Shown here: positions 1 to 6,168 of the stretch, one piece after another
Position numbering within the stretch: position 1 is the first letter of the stretch
Layout: each line of letters opens with the position of its first letter
DNA from: Nitrososphaeraceae archaeon
Lineage (GTDB): Archaea; Thermoproteota; Nitrososphaeria; Nitrososphaerales; Nitrososphaeraceae
NCBI GenBank assembly: GCA_021155845.1
Contig: JAJNBK010000051.1
Coordinates: 1 to 6,351 of the forward strand
Direction: 5' to 3'
DNA: 6,351 nucleotides
Position numbers and translations under genes: made by a program
The notes under the pieces: generated by a model
Databases searched by the model: none
Told to the model about the DNA's origin: nothing
What the model saw: the letters and a program-made list of their open reading frames with translations, nothing else

Positions 1-1
1 A

Positions 2-561
2 ATAGAACTCTTTACTCCTAAAGAAGGAGATGTGGTTATAGATATTGGTGCACATATAGGCCGTTATACAATAATAGGTGCAAAGCGGGTTGGTACAAAT
101 GGAAAAGTAGTGGCCATTGAAGCTAACCCTAGCAATTTTGAAATGTTAAATCGTAATATCAAACTAAATCGATTAACTAACATTATAAGTCTAAATAATG
201 CCGTATATTCTAAAGAAACAAAAATAAAACTCTATTTGCCAGGTGAAGAACTAGGTCATACTACATATAATACTGTAATGTCGGACAGAGCAAAAAATGA
301 AGATAAATTTGTAGAGGTGAGTGCTAATACATTAGATTATCTATTGCAATTAAAAGGAATAACAGATGTGAACTGGGTTAAAATTGATGTTGAAGGAGCA
401 GTAAAGATATAGCACTTCTTATTGAAATTCATAACCTTAGCGGCGGTACTAATCTTTATAGACCAATAATAGAGTTTCTTAACTTGTACAATTTCAAAAT
501 AGAATTTGAAAAGAGCCATGATGGAGGAGAGAAACACATAATCCTACGAAAACACCTATGA
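2..561 (+). pseudogene. FkbM-family SAM-dependent methyltransferase, 5'-partial and internally broken
   Basis: The reading frame is open from the left edge (frame starting at base 2), so the true start lies outside the window; the GTG at 32 sits inside the domain and is not a start. The translation shows the SAM-binding motif I (VVIDIGAHIGRYT), then AIEANP, the acidic residue that would contact the SAM ribose, and further on WVKIDVEGA, the conserved FkbM signature. FkbM proteins usually O-methylate sugars or other small hydroxylated substrates; the substrate here cannot be told. After VEGA the frame hits TAG at 410-412. The family's C-terminal part continues in another frame from about base 400 (SKDIALLIEIHNLSGG) to TGA at 559-561. 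In intact members about 12-15 residues normally lie between VEGA and the LLIEIH strand, and these are missing. The lesion is therefore a loss of roughly 35-45 bases of length 3n+1, not a single-base slip. Family assignment is firm; whether the break is biological or an assembly error is open. Confidence 0.85.
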
Positions 562-573
562 AGGCTCTTTTTT
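509..573 (+). terminator. Inverted repeat plus oligo-T tract at the end of the methyltransferase gene
   Basis: AAAAGAGCC at 509-517 is perfectly complementary to GGCTCTTTT at 563-571, with a 45-base loop that contains the stop codon. The right arm runs into six T residues (568-573) on the + strand. Oligo-T on the non-template strand is the usual archaeal termination signal, so the T tract alone may suffice; the long loop makes a role for the hairpin uncertain. Confidence 0.5.
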
Positions 574-583
574 AACATTTCCA

Positions 584-625
584 CAAATCTGATTTGTTGT
601 AGTTCTTGTCTTACCAAATCTGATT
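584..625. repeat. 11-bp direct repeat, two copies 31 bp apart
   Basis: CAAATCTGATT occurs at 584-594 and again at 615-625. The core AAATCTGAT also appears twice inside the mqnC-like gene (near 1996 and 2074), where it is plain coding sequence, so in this AT-rich DNA the pair may be chance. The intergenic position and the 31-bp spacing (about three helical turns) leave a protein-binding role possible but unsupported. Confidence 0.35.
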
Positions 626-782
626 CTTGATTGATTGTTATTTCTCCTGTTTCCTTTTGTTGATATGAAGTAAAGAAAATGATTCTGACAATAAAGATCT
701 ATTAATACGGAAACAGTAAATTGCATAAACATATAATATCATTTTAAATAATGTACATCAAAAAAACCGCTCATAAGTTGAG

Positions 783-806
783 ATATATATACATATGTAT
801 ATATAT
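783..806. repeat. Perfect 24-bp AT palindrome, possible terminator of the mqnE-like gene
   Basis: Two 12-base arms meet with no loop around a central CATATG at 792-797, and every position from 783 to 806 pairs. Apart from the central C and G it is alternating A and T. It lies 17 bases beyond the stop codon of the - strand mqnE-like gene, where a transcription stop would be expected. Alternating AT tracts are also low-complexity sequence that arises and expands by slippage, so function is not established. Confidence 0.5.
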
Positions 807-822
807 ATTTTGTAATAAAGAT

Positions 823-1850
823 TTAGTTAAACTTTCTAATGATATTGAAGAATGTATCTCTCTGAACAGGGCTCCTTTTGATTTCTTTTATTAGGTTAAC
901 TAGTTCTTGAACTGAAGTTCCTGCAGTTTTGCCTGCAGCCTTGAATATTTCCTCTGAAAATGCAGTTCCTACCATATCATTGCCTCCATATGACAATGCG
1001 ACCTGTGCCAGTTTCTTTCCCAACGCAACCCAATATACTGAGTAGTGATTATCTCTTTTTGTTCTAATTCTGTATTGTCCAAGCTAAATTTTAAGGGAAT
1101 AAAGGTGGTGAATCCTTTTGTTTTTTTATGGAGTTCTCTAATCTTCAAAATATGATCTACAATATGTTCAGGTTTTTCTAGATGGCCAAAAAGCATTGTG
1201 CAATTGCTCCTTAATCCCAAGTTGTGTGCCTGACGAGCAGTTTCAAGCCATTCTTCACCAGAACATTTTCCTCTGACAATTACGTCCCGGATTTCTGGAT
1301 GAAAAATCTCAGCTCCGCCACCCGGTAGCGCATCTAACCCAGCAGTCTTCAATCTCAACAAGACTTCTTTAACTGAATTTCGAGTAAGTCTAGATATAAA
1401 AAATATTTCAGCAGGAGTCAATGCTTTAATTGTCACACGAGGAAACTCTTCCTTTATTGTCCTTATCATATCCTCGTAATAATCAAGACCCATCTTTGGA
1501 TGAAAACCACCAACAATATGAATTTCAGTTGCTCCCATTTGTTTTATAGCAATACTAACTCTTGTTAAAATCTGTTCGATAGTTAAGGCATAAGCATCGA
1601 ATTCATTGCCCTTCCTGTAAAATGCACACAATGGACAACTTGCGGCACAAATATTAGTATAATTTAGATAATAAGAAGTGACAAAGCTAACAGTATCACC
1701 TTTAAGGCGCTTACGAATCCTATCAGCTACAGATCCTAACAAAAATAGGTTCTCATCATTCATCAGCTGGACACCGTCTTCATATGATAATTCTTCGCCA
1801 GCCAGTGCTTTTTCTAAAGCAGGAGTTCCTCCTGAAATATGTGTTAACAA
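823..1850 (-). pseudogene. mqnE: Aminofutalosine synthase (MqnE-like radical SAM enzyme), broken by internal deletion and frameshift
   Basis: MqnE joins SAM to 3-[(1-carboxyvinyl)oxy]benzoate to make aminofutalosine, an early step of the futalosine route to menaquinone. The first frame (1850 down to about 1038) shows the radical-SAM cluster motif C68-x3-C72-x2-C75 (CAASCPLCAFYR), then HIVGGFHP, LPGGGAEIF (about 175-183), SGEEWL, TMLFGHLEKPEH and FIPLKF. These are typical of MqnE rather than CofH. After ELEQKEIITTQ (Q271, 1038-1040) the frame turns to non-homologous residues. The family sequence resumes in a different frame as YWVALGKKLAQVALSYGG from 1035 down to TAA at 823-825. Compared with the MqnC-like protein in this window, 8 instead of 35 residues lie between the matching NxTxxxQ and W positions, so about 27 codons are missing with a length of 3n+1. 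The start is unsettled: TTG at 1850 fits the frame and lies about 29 bases from a TATA element, but no ATG or GTG is available in frame, and an out-of-frame ATG at 1867 leads to a stop. The N-terminus may also be damaged. Confidence 0.85.
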
Positions 1851-1873
1851 ATTAAATGTTCTATCATTTGAAG

Positions 1874-1884
1874 TTAATATAAAA
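1874..1884. promoter_or_regulatory. Shared TATA-like element between the divergent mqnE and mqnC genes
   Basis: TTAATATAAAA at 1874-1884 reads TTTTATATTAA on the - strand. Its centre is about 29 bases upstream of the - strand TTG at 1850, the spacing expected for a leaderless archaeal transcript. Read on the + strand it would place a start site near 1905, about 30 bases before the mqnC-like ATG. No other convincing TATA element was seen in this 85-base gap, so one element may serve both directions. Promoter use is inferred from spacing alone. Confidence 0.45.
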
Positions 1885-1935
1885 CATTTGATACTAACTG
1901 TGGGGGGAAATGCTTGTAAAGAATAAATAGCATTG

Positions 1936-3087
1936 ATGGTTCAAAAAATTACGGTAATATTGCAAAATACCTTTTCGGTGCAACATTTAATTAGTAAATC
2001 TGATGTTGGGGACGTTTTAAATTGTGTATTAAATGGTGAACGCCTCGGGTTCAAAGAATGTGTAAGACTAATCAAATCTGATGATGTCTACGCAATAGGA
2101 CTTGTTGGAAATATATTGCGGCAGAGGCTGTATGGAAATACTGTTACATTTGTAAATAATATTATACTAAACTACACAAATGCTTGTGTTACTTATTGCA
2201 AATTCTGCGCATTCTATCGTCCTCCTGGACATAGTGAAGCTTATACCCTTCCGCTAGAAGAAATCGTTCGACGTGTTTTGGTTTCGAGAGAGATGTTCGG
2301 TATTACCCAAGTACTGATTCAGGGAGGACATAATCCTAACTTGAGGGTTGAGTATTATGAGGAGGCTTTTAAAGCGATAAAGACAAAATCACCCGATATA
2401 GGAATCCATGGACTTTCTGCATCAGAAATTGATATGATTGCAAGAGTTGAGAGAAGCAGTACAAAGGAAGTTCTTGCCAGATTAAAAGAAGCAGGACTGG
2501 ATTCTCTTCCTGGTGCGGGCGCTGAAATTCTTGATGATGACGTAAAAGCGGAGATAAGCCCTCTCAAGTTAAAGAGCCAAGAATGGCTTCAGATAATGAA
2601 AGAGGCTCACGAACTTGGTATAAAGTCTTCAGCCACAATGATGTATGGTACAGTTGAAACTGAGGAGCAGAGAGCGCAGCATATTATAAAAGTTGCACAA
2701 TTACAGGAACAAACAAGGGGATTTATGGCATTTATTCCTTGGAGTTTTGAGCCAAACAAAACGCAGATACAATCGGACGGACTGGTAAGATATCCTTCAG
2801 GAGGCGTAGGTCTATTGAAAATGATTGCTGTTTGTAGAATAATGTATTACGGTTTAATAGATCATCTCCAATCATCATGGCTAACAAATGGAATAGGCAT
2901 GGCTCAGTTAGCATTAACTTATGGTGCAGATGATTTTGGTGGTACTCTTATCGGTGAAGAGGTAGTGAGTGCAACAGGTGCCAGGTCGACCGAACTTACT
3001 GCACATAAAATTATAGATGCAGTCAAGCAGATCGGTTTTAAAATTGCAGAAAGAAATAACTTCTATCAGACTATAAAATATTATTAA
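1936..3087 (+). CDS. mqnC: Cyclic dehypoxanthine futalosine synthase (MqnC-like radical SAM enzyme)
   Basis: MqnC cyclises dehypoxanthine futalosine to its spiro-cyclic product in the futalosine pathway to menaquinone, in the cytoplasm. The 383-residue protein is full length for the family. The [4Fe-4S]/SAM motif is C84-x3-C88-x2-C91 in NYTNACVTYCKFCAFYR, followed by the family-specific PPGHSEAYTL, the LIQGGHNP strand, LPGAGAEIL, the SATMMYGTVE segment and FIPWSF. The PGAGAEI and MMYGTVE versions separate it from the MqnE-type neighbour (PGGGAEI, MLFGHLE). ATG at 1936 is chosen over the adjacent TTG at 1933. Homology seems to begin near ISKSDV (residue 20), so GTG at 1978 is an alternative start that would remove 14 residues. 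No Shine-Dalgarno site was seen. The gene is divergent from the damaged mqnE-like gene, and the two would normally act in the same pathway. An origin shared with CofH/CofG of F420 synthesis explains the resemblance to those enzymes, but the motifs favour MqnC. Confidence 0.9.
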   Translation: MVQKITVILQNTFSVQHLISKSDVGDVLNCVLNGERLGFKECVRLIKSDDVYAIGLVGNILRQRLYGNTVTFVNNIILNYTNACVTYCKFCAFYRPPGHSEAYTLPLEEIVRRVLVSREMFGITQVLIQGGHNPNLRVEYYEEAFKAIKTKSPDIGIHGLSASEIDMIARVERSSTKEVLARLKEAGLDSLPGAGAEILDDDVKAEISPLKLKSQEWLQIMKEAHELGIKSSATMMYGTVETEEQRAQHIIKVAQLQEQTRGFMAFIPWSFEPNKTQIQSDGLVRYPSGGVGLLKMIAVCRIMYYGLIDHLQSSWLTNGIGMAQLALTYGADDFGGTLIGEEVVSATGARSTELTAHKIIDAVKQIGFKIAERNNFYQTIKYY

Positions 3088-3274
3088 TATTATTCAAGAT
3101 AAATTAAAGGATCTTTCTTCCGAAGTGCCTGTATAGTCTAAATAATCTCAAAAGATTTGATTTGGTGGGAGTAATACAAAGATCATAGGGATTTCTATTG
3201 TCAATGAATTGTCTATCATTTGTCAAATCAAATTAGAAATACGTTTAAATGTCTATTTATATAGTTTCTGTCCT
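3088..3274. other. Intergenic region before the HMG-CoA synthase gene
   Basis: No gene is supported in these 187 bases. The reading frame of the next gene is open leftwards to 3209, but those 22 codons (rich in Ile, Leu and Tyr) do not look like the start of an HMG-CoA synthase. The stretch holds a 10-bp inverted repeat, ATTTGATTTG at 3155-3164 and CAAATCAAAT at 3224-3233, separated by 59 bases, and the short repeat TTGTCAA at 3198 and 3220. These lie just upstream of the candidate promoter. Confidence 0.5.
3236..3250 (+). promoter_or_regulatory. Candidate BRE/TATA promoter of the HMG-CoA synthase gene
   Basis: TTTAAA at 3244-3249 is centred about 28 bases before the ATG at 3275, matching the spacing of a leaderless archaeal transcript. 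A purine-rich GAAA at 3236-3239 sits where a BRE element would lie. A second AT-rich candidate (TTTATATA, 3256-3263) is only about 15 bases from the ATG, too near for a start codon at 3275. There is no Shine-Dalgarno site before the ATG, which fits leaderless translation. Confidence 0.45.
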
Positions 3275-4672
3275 ATGCCAGTTGGGATTGATGACCTGGC
3301 TATCTATATCCCGAAACTTTATGTCGACTATAAAGATTTTGCCAAGGCAAGGGGAATTGACCCCCAGAAGTTAGAGTATGGTATCGGAATAAAAAAGATG
3401 GCTTTAGTTGATACTAATCAAGATCCAGCCTGTATGGCTGCTAATGCATGTTTAAAATTAATGCAAAGAAACAATTTGCATCCAGATCATATAGGGAGAG
3501 TGTATATAGCTACCGAATCTGCTCTTGATGAATCAAAGGCAATGAATTCTTTTGTCATAGGAATGTTAGAACAGGTTTATGGAGAAAGTTCCTTTGAACA
3601 CGCAGGTGGAATTGAATGTAAATTTGCATGTGTCAGTGGATCTTATGCACTATATGATAATGCAAATTGGATCAGAGCAGAGGAGAATAATGGCAAAGCT
3701 GCTATTGTTATTGTAAGCGATATTGCCAAATATGATATCGGTTCAGCTGGTGAATATACACAAGGAGCCGGTGCTGTTGCCATGCTGGTTAAGGATAATC
3801 CTAGATTACTAGCTTTTGATCAAAAAGTTGCCTCTACAATCATCAAGAATGAATATGATTTTTACAGACCTTTTGGAAAAGAGACTCCTCTTGTTAACGG
3901 AAACTATTCTAATCTATTATATTTGATTCAAGTAAAGAAAGCATTTGATAGCTATAAAGAAAAGGCTATTAGAACAGGATTGATTGAACTTGCGGATGGT
4001 GAATCTATTACAGATCACATTGACTTTTTCAGTGTACATCTTCCTTATAGAAGAATGGGTGAAAAGGCATTAGCCTATTTATTAAGGCATGAATGGAGAC
4101 ATCTTCCACGTTGGAACCATATTATAAAAGAAGTAGGAATGGAAGAGCCAAACCAACCAGATTCGAGGGGTACCATTGAATCGATTCTTGCCGACAAGGA
4201 ATTTATGAAAGCTGATGAAAAATTCAGACGTGCATTTATGCAAACCTCTTTTTATAACGAGGTTTTTGAAAATAAAATGGCAAGCTCACTTGAAGCATCT
4301 GCTATTATAGGGAATCTATACACTGCTTCAATGTACATGGGATTTAGAAGTTTACTTGAATTTGAAGACAAAAAAGGGACAGATCTTGAAAGCAAGAGAG
4401 TAGGTTTCGGATCTTATGGCAGTGGTAGCAGTGCTATGGTATTTAGTGGTATAATACAGCCAGAATATAAGGAGATTGTAAAACGAATGAATCTTGAAGA
4501 AGAAACTGGGCCACGAACAAAGTTATCCATGGAAGAATATAAGATACTTCATGGCAATGAAAGGAAATTCGATAATTTTCTTTTGAATGCTCATCAAGAA
4601 TTCGTCTTAACAAAGATTGGTGGCAGCACTGCTGACAAAGCTGGATTCAGAGAATACAGCTTTGTCAGCTAA
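3275..4672 (+). CDS. Hydroxymethylglutaryl-CoA synthase, bacterial/eukaryotic MvaS type
   Basis: The enzyme condenses acetyl-CoA with acetoacetyl-CoA to HMG-CoA, the entry to the mevalonate pathway that feeds archaeal isoprenoid lipids and quinone tails. The 465-residue protein starts MPVGIDDLAIYIP, the usual beginning of the family, so ATG 3275 is chosen over the longer open frame from 3209. The catalytic triad is visible: E81 in IATESALD, C119 in ECKFACVSGS (the acyl-enzyme cysteine) and H255 in FFSVHLPYRR. The segment DFYRPFGKETP...VNGNYS and the late SYGSGSSAMVF are also typical. The length and motifs resemble the longer MvaS/eukaryotic type, not the shorter (about 350 residue) enzyme of many Euryarchaeota. 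About 45 residues after H255 (roughly 275-320, with EWRHLPRWNH and several acidic/basic stretches) look like a lineage-specific portion. Its last 8 bases overlap the end of the convergent threonine ammonia-lyase gene. Confidence 0.93.
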   Translation: MPVGIDDLAIYIPKLYVDYKDFAKARGIDPQKLEYGIGIKKMALVDTNQDPACMAANACLKLMQRNNLHPDHIGRVYIATESALDESKAMNSFVIGMLEQVYGESSFEHAGGIECKFACVSGSYALYDNANWIRAEENNGKAAIVIVSDIAKYDIGSAGEYTQGAGAVAMLVKDNPRLLAFDQKVASTIIKNEYDFYRPFGKETPLVNGNYSNLLYLIQVKKAFDSYKEKAIRTGLIELADGESITDHIDFFSVHLPYRRMGEKALAYLLRHEWRHLPRWNHIIKEVGMEEPNQPDSRGTIESILADKEFMKADEKFRRAFMQTSFYNEVFENKMASSLEASAIIGNLYTASMYMGFRSLLEFEDKKGTDLESKRVGFGSYGSGSSAMVFSGIIQPEYKEIVKRMNLEEETGPRTKLSMEEYKILHGNERKFDNFLLNAHQEFVLTKIGGSTADKAGFREYSFVS

Positions 4673-5918
4673 CTATTCTGAAATCTAACCATTTACTCTT
4701 TAGAAACTCGATTAAACGTTCTGCATGTTTTTCATTTTCCATTTCAAGGCTCAGATAAACACCCGCAGTTCCAGCTGAAATGTTAGAACTTAATCTATCG
4801 TGAACAACTTCAACAATATTAACGTTCAATTCTGCAATACCATCTACTACTGTCTTCAGTGCTCCTGGCTTGTCCTGTAACTGGATAAAAATTTTGAGCA
4901 TTCTGCCCATCTGCATAAGACCTTTTGCAACCACCTGACCAAGTAAATACATGTCAACATTCCCACCCGAGAGTAATGACACCACATTCTTATTCTTATT
5001 TGGGTGGCCATTCGAAAGCAAATATGCTAGACTTGCAGCCCCCGCAGGTTCTATAACCATTTTAGATCTTTCCATAAGCAAAAACATAGTCTTTAATATT
5101 GAAGAATCGTCCACTAATGTTACATCATCTATATATTTATTGGCTATTTCATATGTCAATTTGCCAGGAGACTTTACAGATATACCATCAGCAATGGTAT
5201 ATCCTGCTTTTATATTTTGCAAAGAACCTTTTGCAAGTGATTCTTTCATTGCAGGAAAAGCTTTAGATTCTACGCCGATAATTCTCACGCTGGGTTTTTT
5301 GGACTTTATAGCAATAGCAATTCCTGCCGCTAGTCCACCACCTCCTATTGGCAAATATACTTGGTCAAGTTCTGGCAAGTCCTCTAATAGTTCTAGACCT
5401 ATTGTTCCCTGGCCTGATATTACATGAGAATCGTCAAAAGCGTGAATTATTGTGCGTCCTTCTTTCTTAGCAATTTCTTGAGCTTCAATCCAGCATTCAT
5501 CATAACCTAGTCCCCGTAAAACTACTCTTGCTCCATATGCTTTTGTAGCCGCTACTTTAGCTGGCGACGCATTCTGTGGCATAATAATTGTACATGAAAT
5601 ATTATTTCTTAATGCGGCATATGCAACTCCTTGCGCATGATTTCCAGCAGATGCAGCAATAACGCCATATTTTCTCTGTTCTTCGGATAGCATACTAATT
5701 TTAACAGATGCCCCTCGAACTTTGAAAGAGCCTGTTCTCTGTAGAGATTCGAGTTTGAGGAAAATATTGGTACCAGTAAGTTTTGAAAATGTATTAGATC
5801 TCTGTAATGGCGTTTTTCTAATAGTTGTTCTATTTAGTAATTCCCTAGCTCTAAATATATCTTCTATAGTTGGAAAGTCTTGTTTTTTGTTTGCATCCCA
5901 TATACTTTGGCCATTCAT
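4665..5918 (-). CDS. ilvA: Threonine ammonia-lyase with C-terminal ACT domain
   Basis: This PLP enzyme deaminates L-threonine to 2-oxobutanoate and ammonia, the first committed step towards isoleucine; related enzymes also act on serine. The 417-residue protein has the fold-type II core at about 15-330. K66 in GSFKVRGA is the Schiff-base lysine, ASAGNHAQGVA (89-99) is the substrate loop, GGGGL (192-196) is the phosphate-binding glycine loop, E290 lies in IEPAGAA, and SLLSGGN (314-320) holds the serine facing the pyridine nitrogen. An ACT-type domain follows at about 341-417 (IFIQLQDKPGALKTVV), the usual seat of amino-acid feedback binding. The single short ACT domain matches the roughly 400-residue TdcB/IlvA short form rather than the 510-residue E. 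coli IlvA. The start at 5918 (MNGQSIWD) is the only plausible ATG before homology begins at about residue 15. The symbol ilvA is given by role; tdcB is an equally used name. Catabolic versus biosynthetic function cannot be decided from the sequence. Confidence 0.93.
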   Translation of the reverse strand: MNGQSIWDANKKQDFPTIEDIFRARELLNRTTIRKTPLQRSNTFSKLTGTNIFLKLESLQRTGSFKVRGASVKISMLSEEQRKYGVIAASAGNHAQGVAYAALRNNISCTIIMPQNASPAKVAATKAYGARVVLRGLGYDECWIEAQEIAKKEGRTIIHAFDDSHVISGQGTIGLELLEDLPELDQVYLPIGGGGLAAGIAIAIKSKKPSVRIIGVESKAFPAMKESLAKGSLQNIKAGYTIADGISVKSPGKLTYEIANKYIDDVTLVDDSSILKTMFLLMERSKMVIEPAGAASLAYLLSNGHPNKNKNVVSLLSGGNVDMYLLGQVVAKGLMQMGRMLKIFIQLQDKPGALKTVVDGIAELNVNIVEVVHDRLSSNISAGTAGVYLSLEMENEKHAERLIEFLKSKWLDFRIVS

Positions 5919-6168
5919 TAAGATCGTGACATGTAACTACTATGACTATGACTACAAGTGACTATAATCACATCACATACACAATATATTCTTAGCATAC
6001 TTAACTAGTTATGATTTTAAACACTTAATGGTCATTGACTCCAGTCATATATGATAGGTTTATGATCGATGTATGGTAGTAGTTGAAGTATTATAGATCC
6101 TGTGTAGATATTGTCTATGGTTTAGATCTAGACATATTACTGTCCCTTTTATATTACTATAATAAATT
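5919..6168. other. Divergent promoter region between the threonine ammonia-lyase and PolX genes
   Basis: No coding region is supported in these 250 bases; the reverse-strand open frame at 6060-6308 lies largely antisense to the PolX start and shows no family features. The left side holds TGACTA repeats at 5943-5964. The right side holds an AT-rich stretch before the PolX ATG (TTTTATATTA at 6147-6156), which is somewhat too close to the ATG for a canonical TATA box. An 8-bp palindrome TAGATCTA is at 6123-6130. Confidence 0.5.
5943..5964. repeat. Three TGACTA repeats upstream of the threonine ammonia-lyase gene
   Basis: TGACTA occurs at 5943-5948, 5949-5954 and 5959-5964, the first two in direct tandem and the third after a 4-base gap. 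The centre of the array is about 35 bases upstream of the - strand ATG at 5918. It abuts a TATA-like TTATAG (minus strand, 5963-5968). The placement over the presumed core promoter would suit a regulator site, but short repeats of this size also arise by slippage. Confidence 0.35.

Larger units (their letters stand above)
562..822. other. Gene-free spacer between two convergent broken genes
   Basis: No coding region could be supported on either strand in these 261 bases. The stretch holds the T tract of the upstream gene, an 11-bp direct repeat (CAAATCTGATT at 584-594 and 615-625) and the AT palindrome at 783-806. Its composition is strongly AT-rich. No tRNA-like or other structured RNA was recognised. 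Confidence 0.6.

Noticed and set aside
337..537. Open - strand frame of 66 codons antisense to the methyltransferase
   Set aside because: It covers the + strand sequence that encodes FkbM motifs in two frames and has no features of its own.
562..822. CRISPR array, tRNA or mobile element in the left spacer
   Set aside because: There is only one short repeat pair, no cloverleaf was recognised, and no transposase or terminal inverted repeats with target duplication are present.
1020..1045. Programmed ribosomal frameshift in the mqnE-like gene
   Set aside because: No slippery heptamer was seen, and a frameshift would not supply the roughly 27 missing codons.
1678..1926. Open + strand frame of 82 codons antisense to the start of the mqnE-like gene
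   Set aside because: It lies opposite a recognisable radical-SAM coding sequence and shows no family features, so it is a frame shadow.
1936..3087. CofH/CofG (F420 synthesis) identity for the radical-SAM gene
   Set aside because: The PPGHSEAYTL, PGAGAEIL and MMYGTVE segments match MqnC, and the divergent neighbour matches MqnE.
3209..3274. N-terminal extension of HMG-CoA synthase by 22 codons
   Set aside because: The extra residues do not resemble the family, the candidate TATA element lies inside this stretch, and ATG 3275 begins exactly at the conserved N-terminus.
4951..5427. Open + strand frame of 158 codons inside the threonine ammonia-lyase gene
   Set aside because: It is antisense to clearly conserved PLP-enzyme motifs; its length follows from the composition of the real gene.
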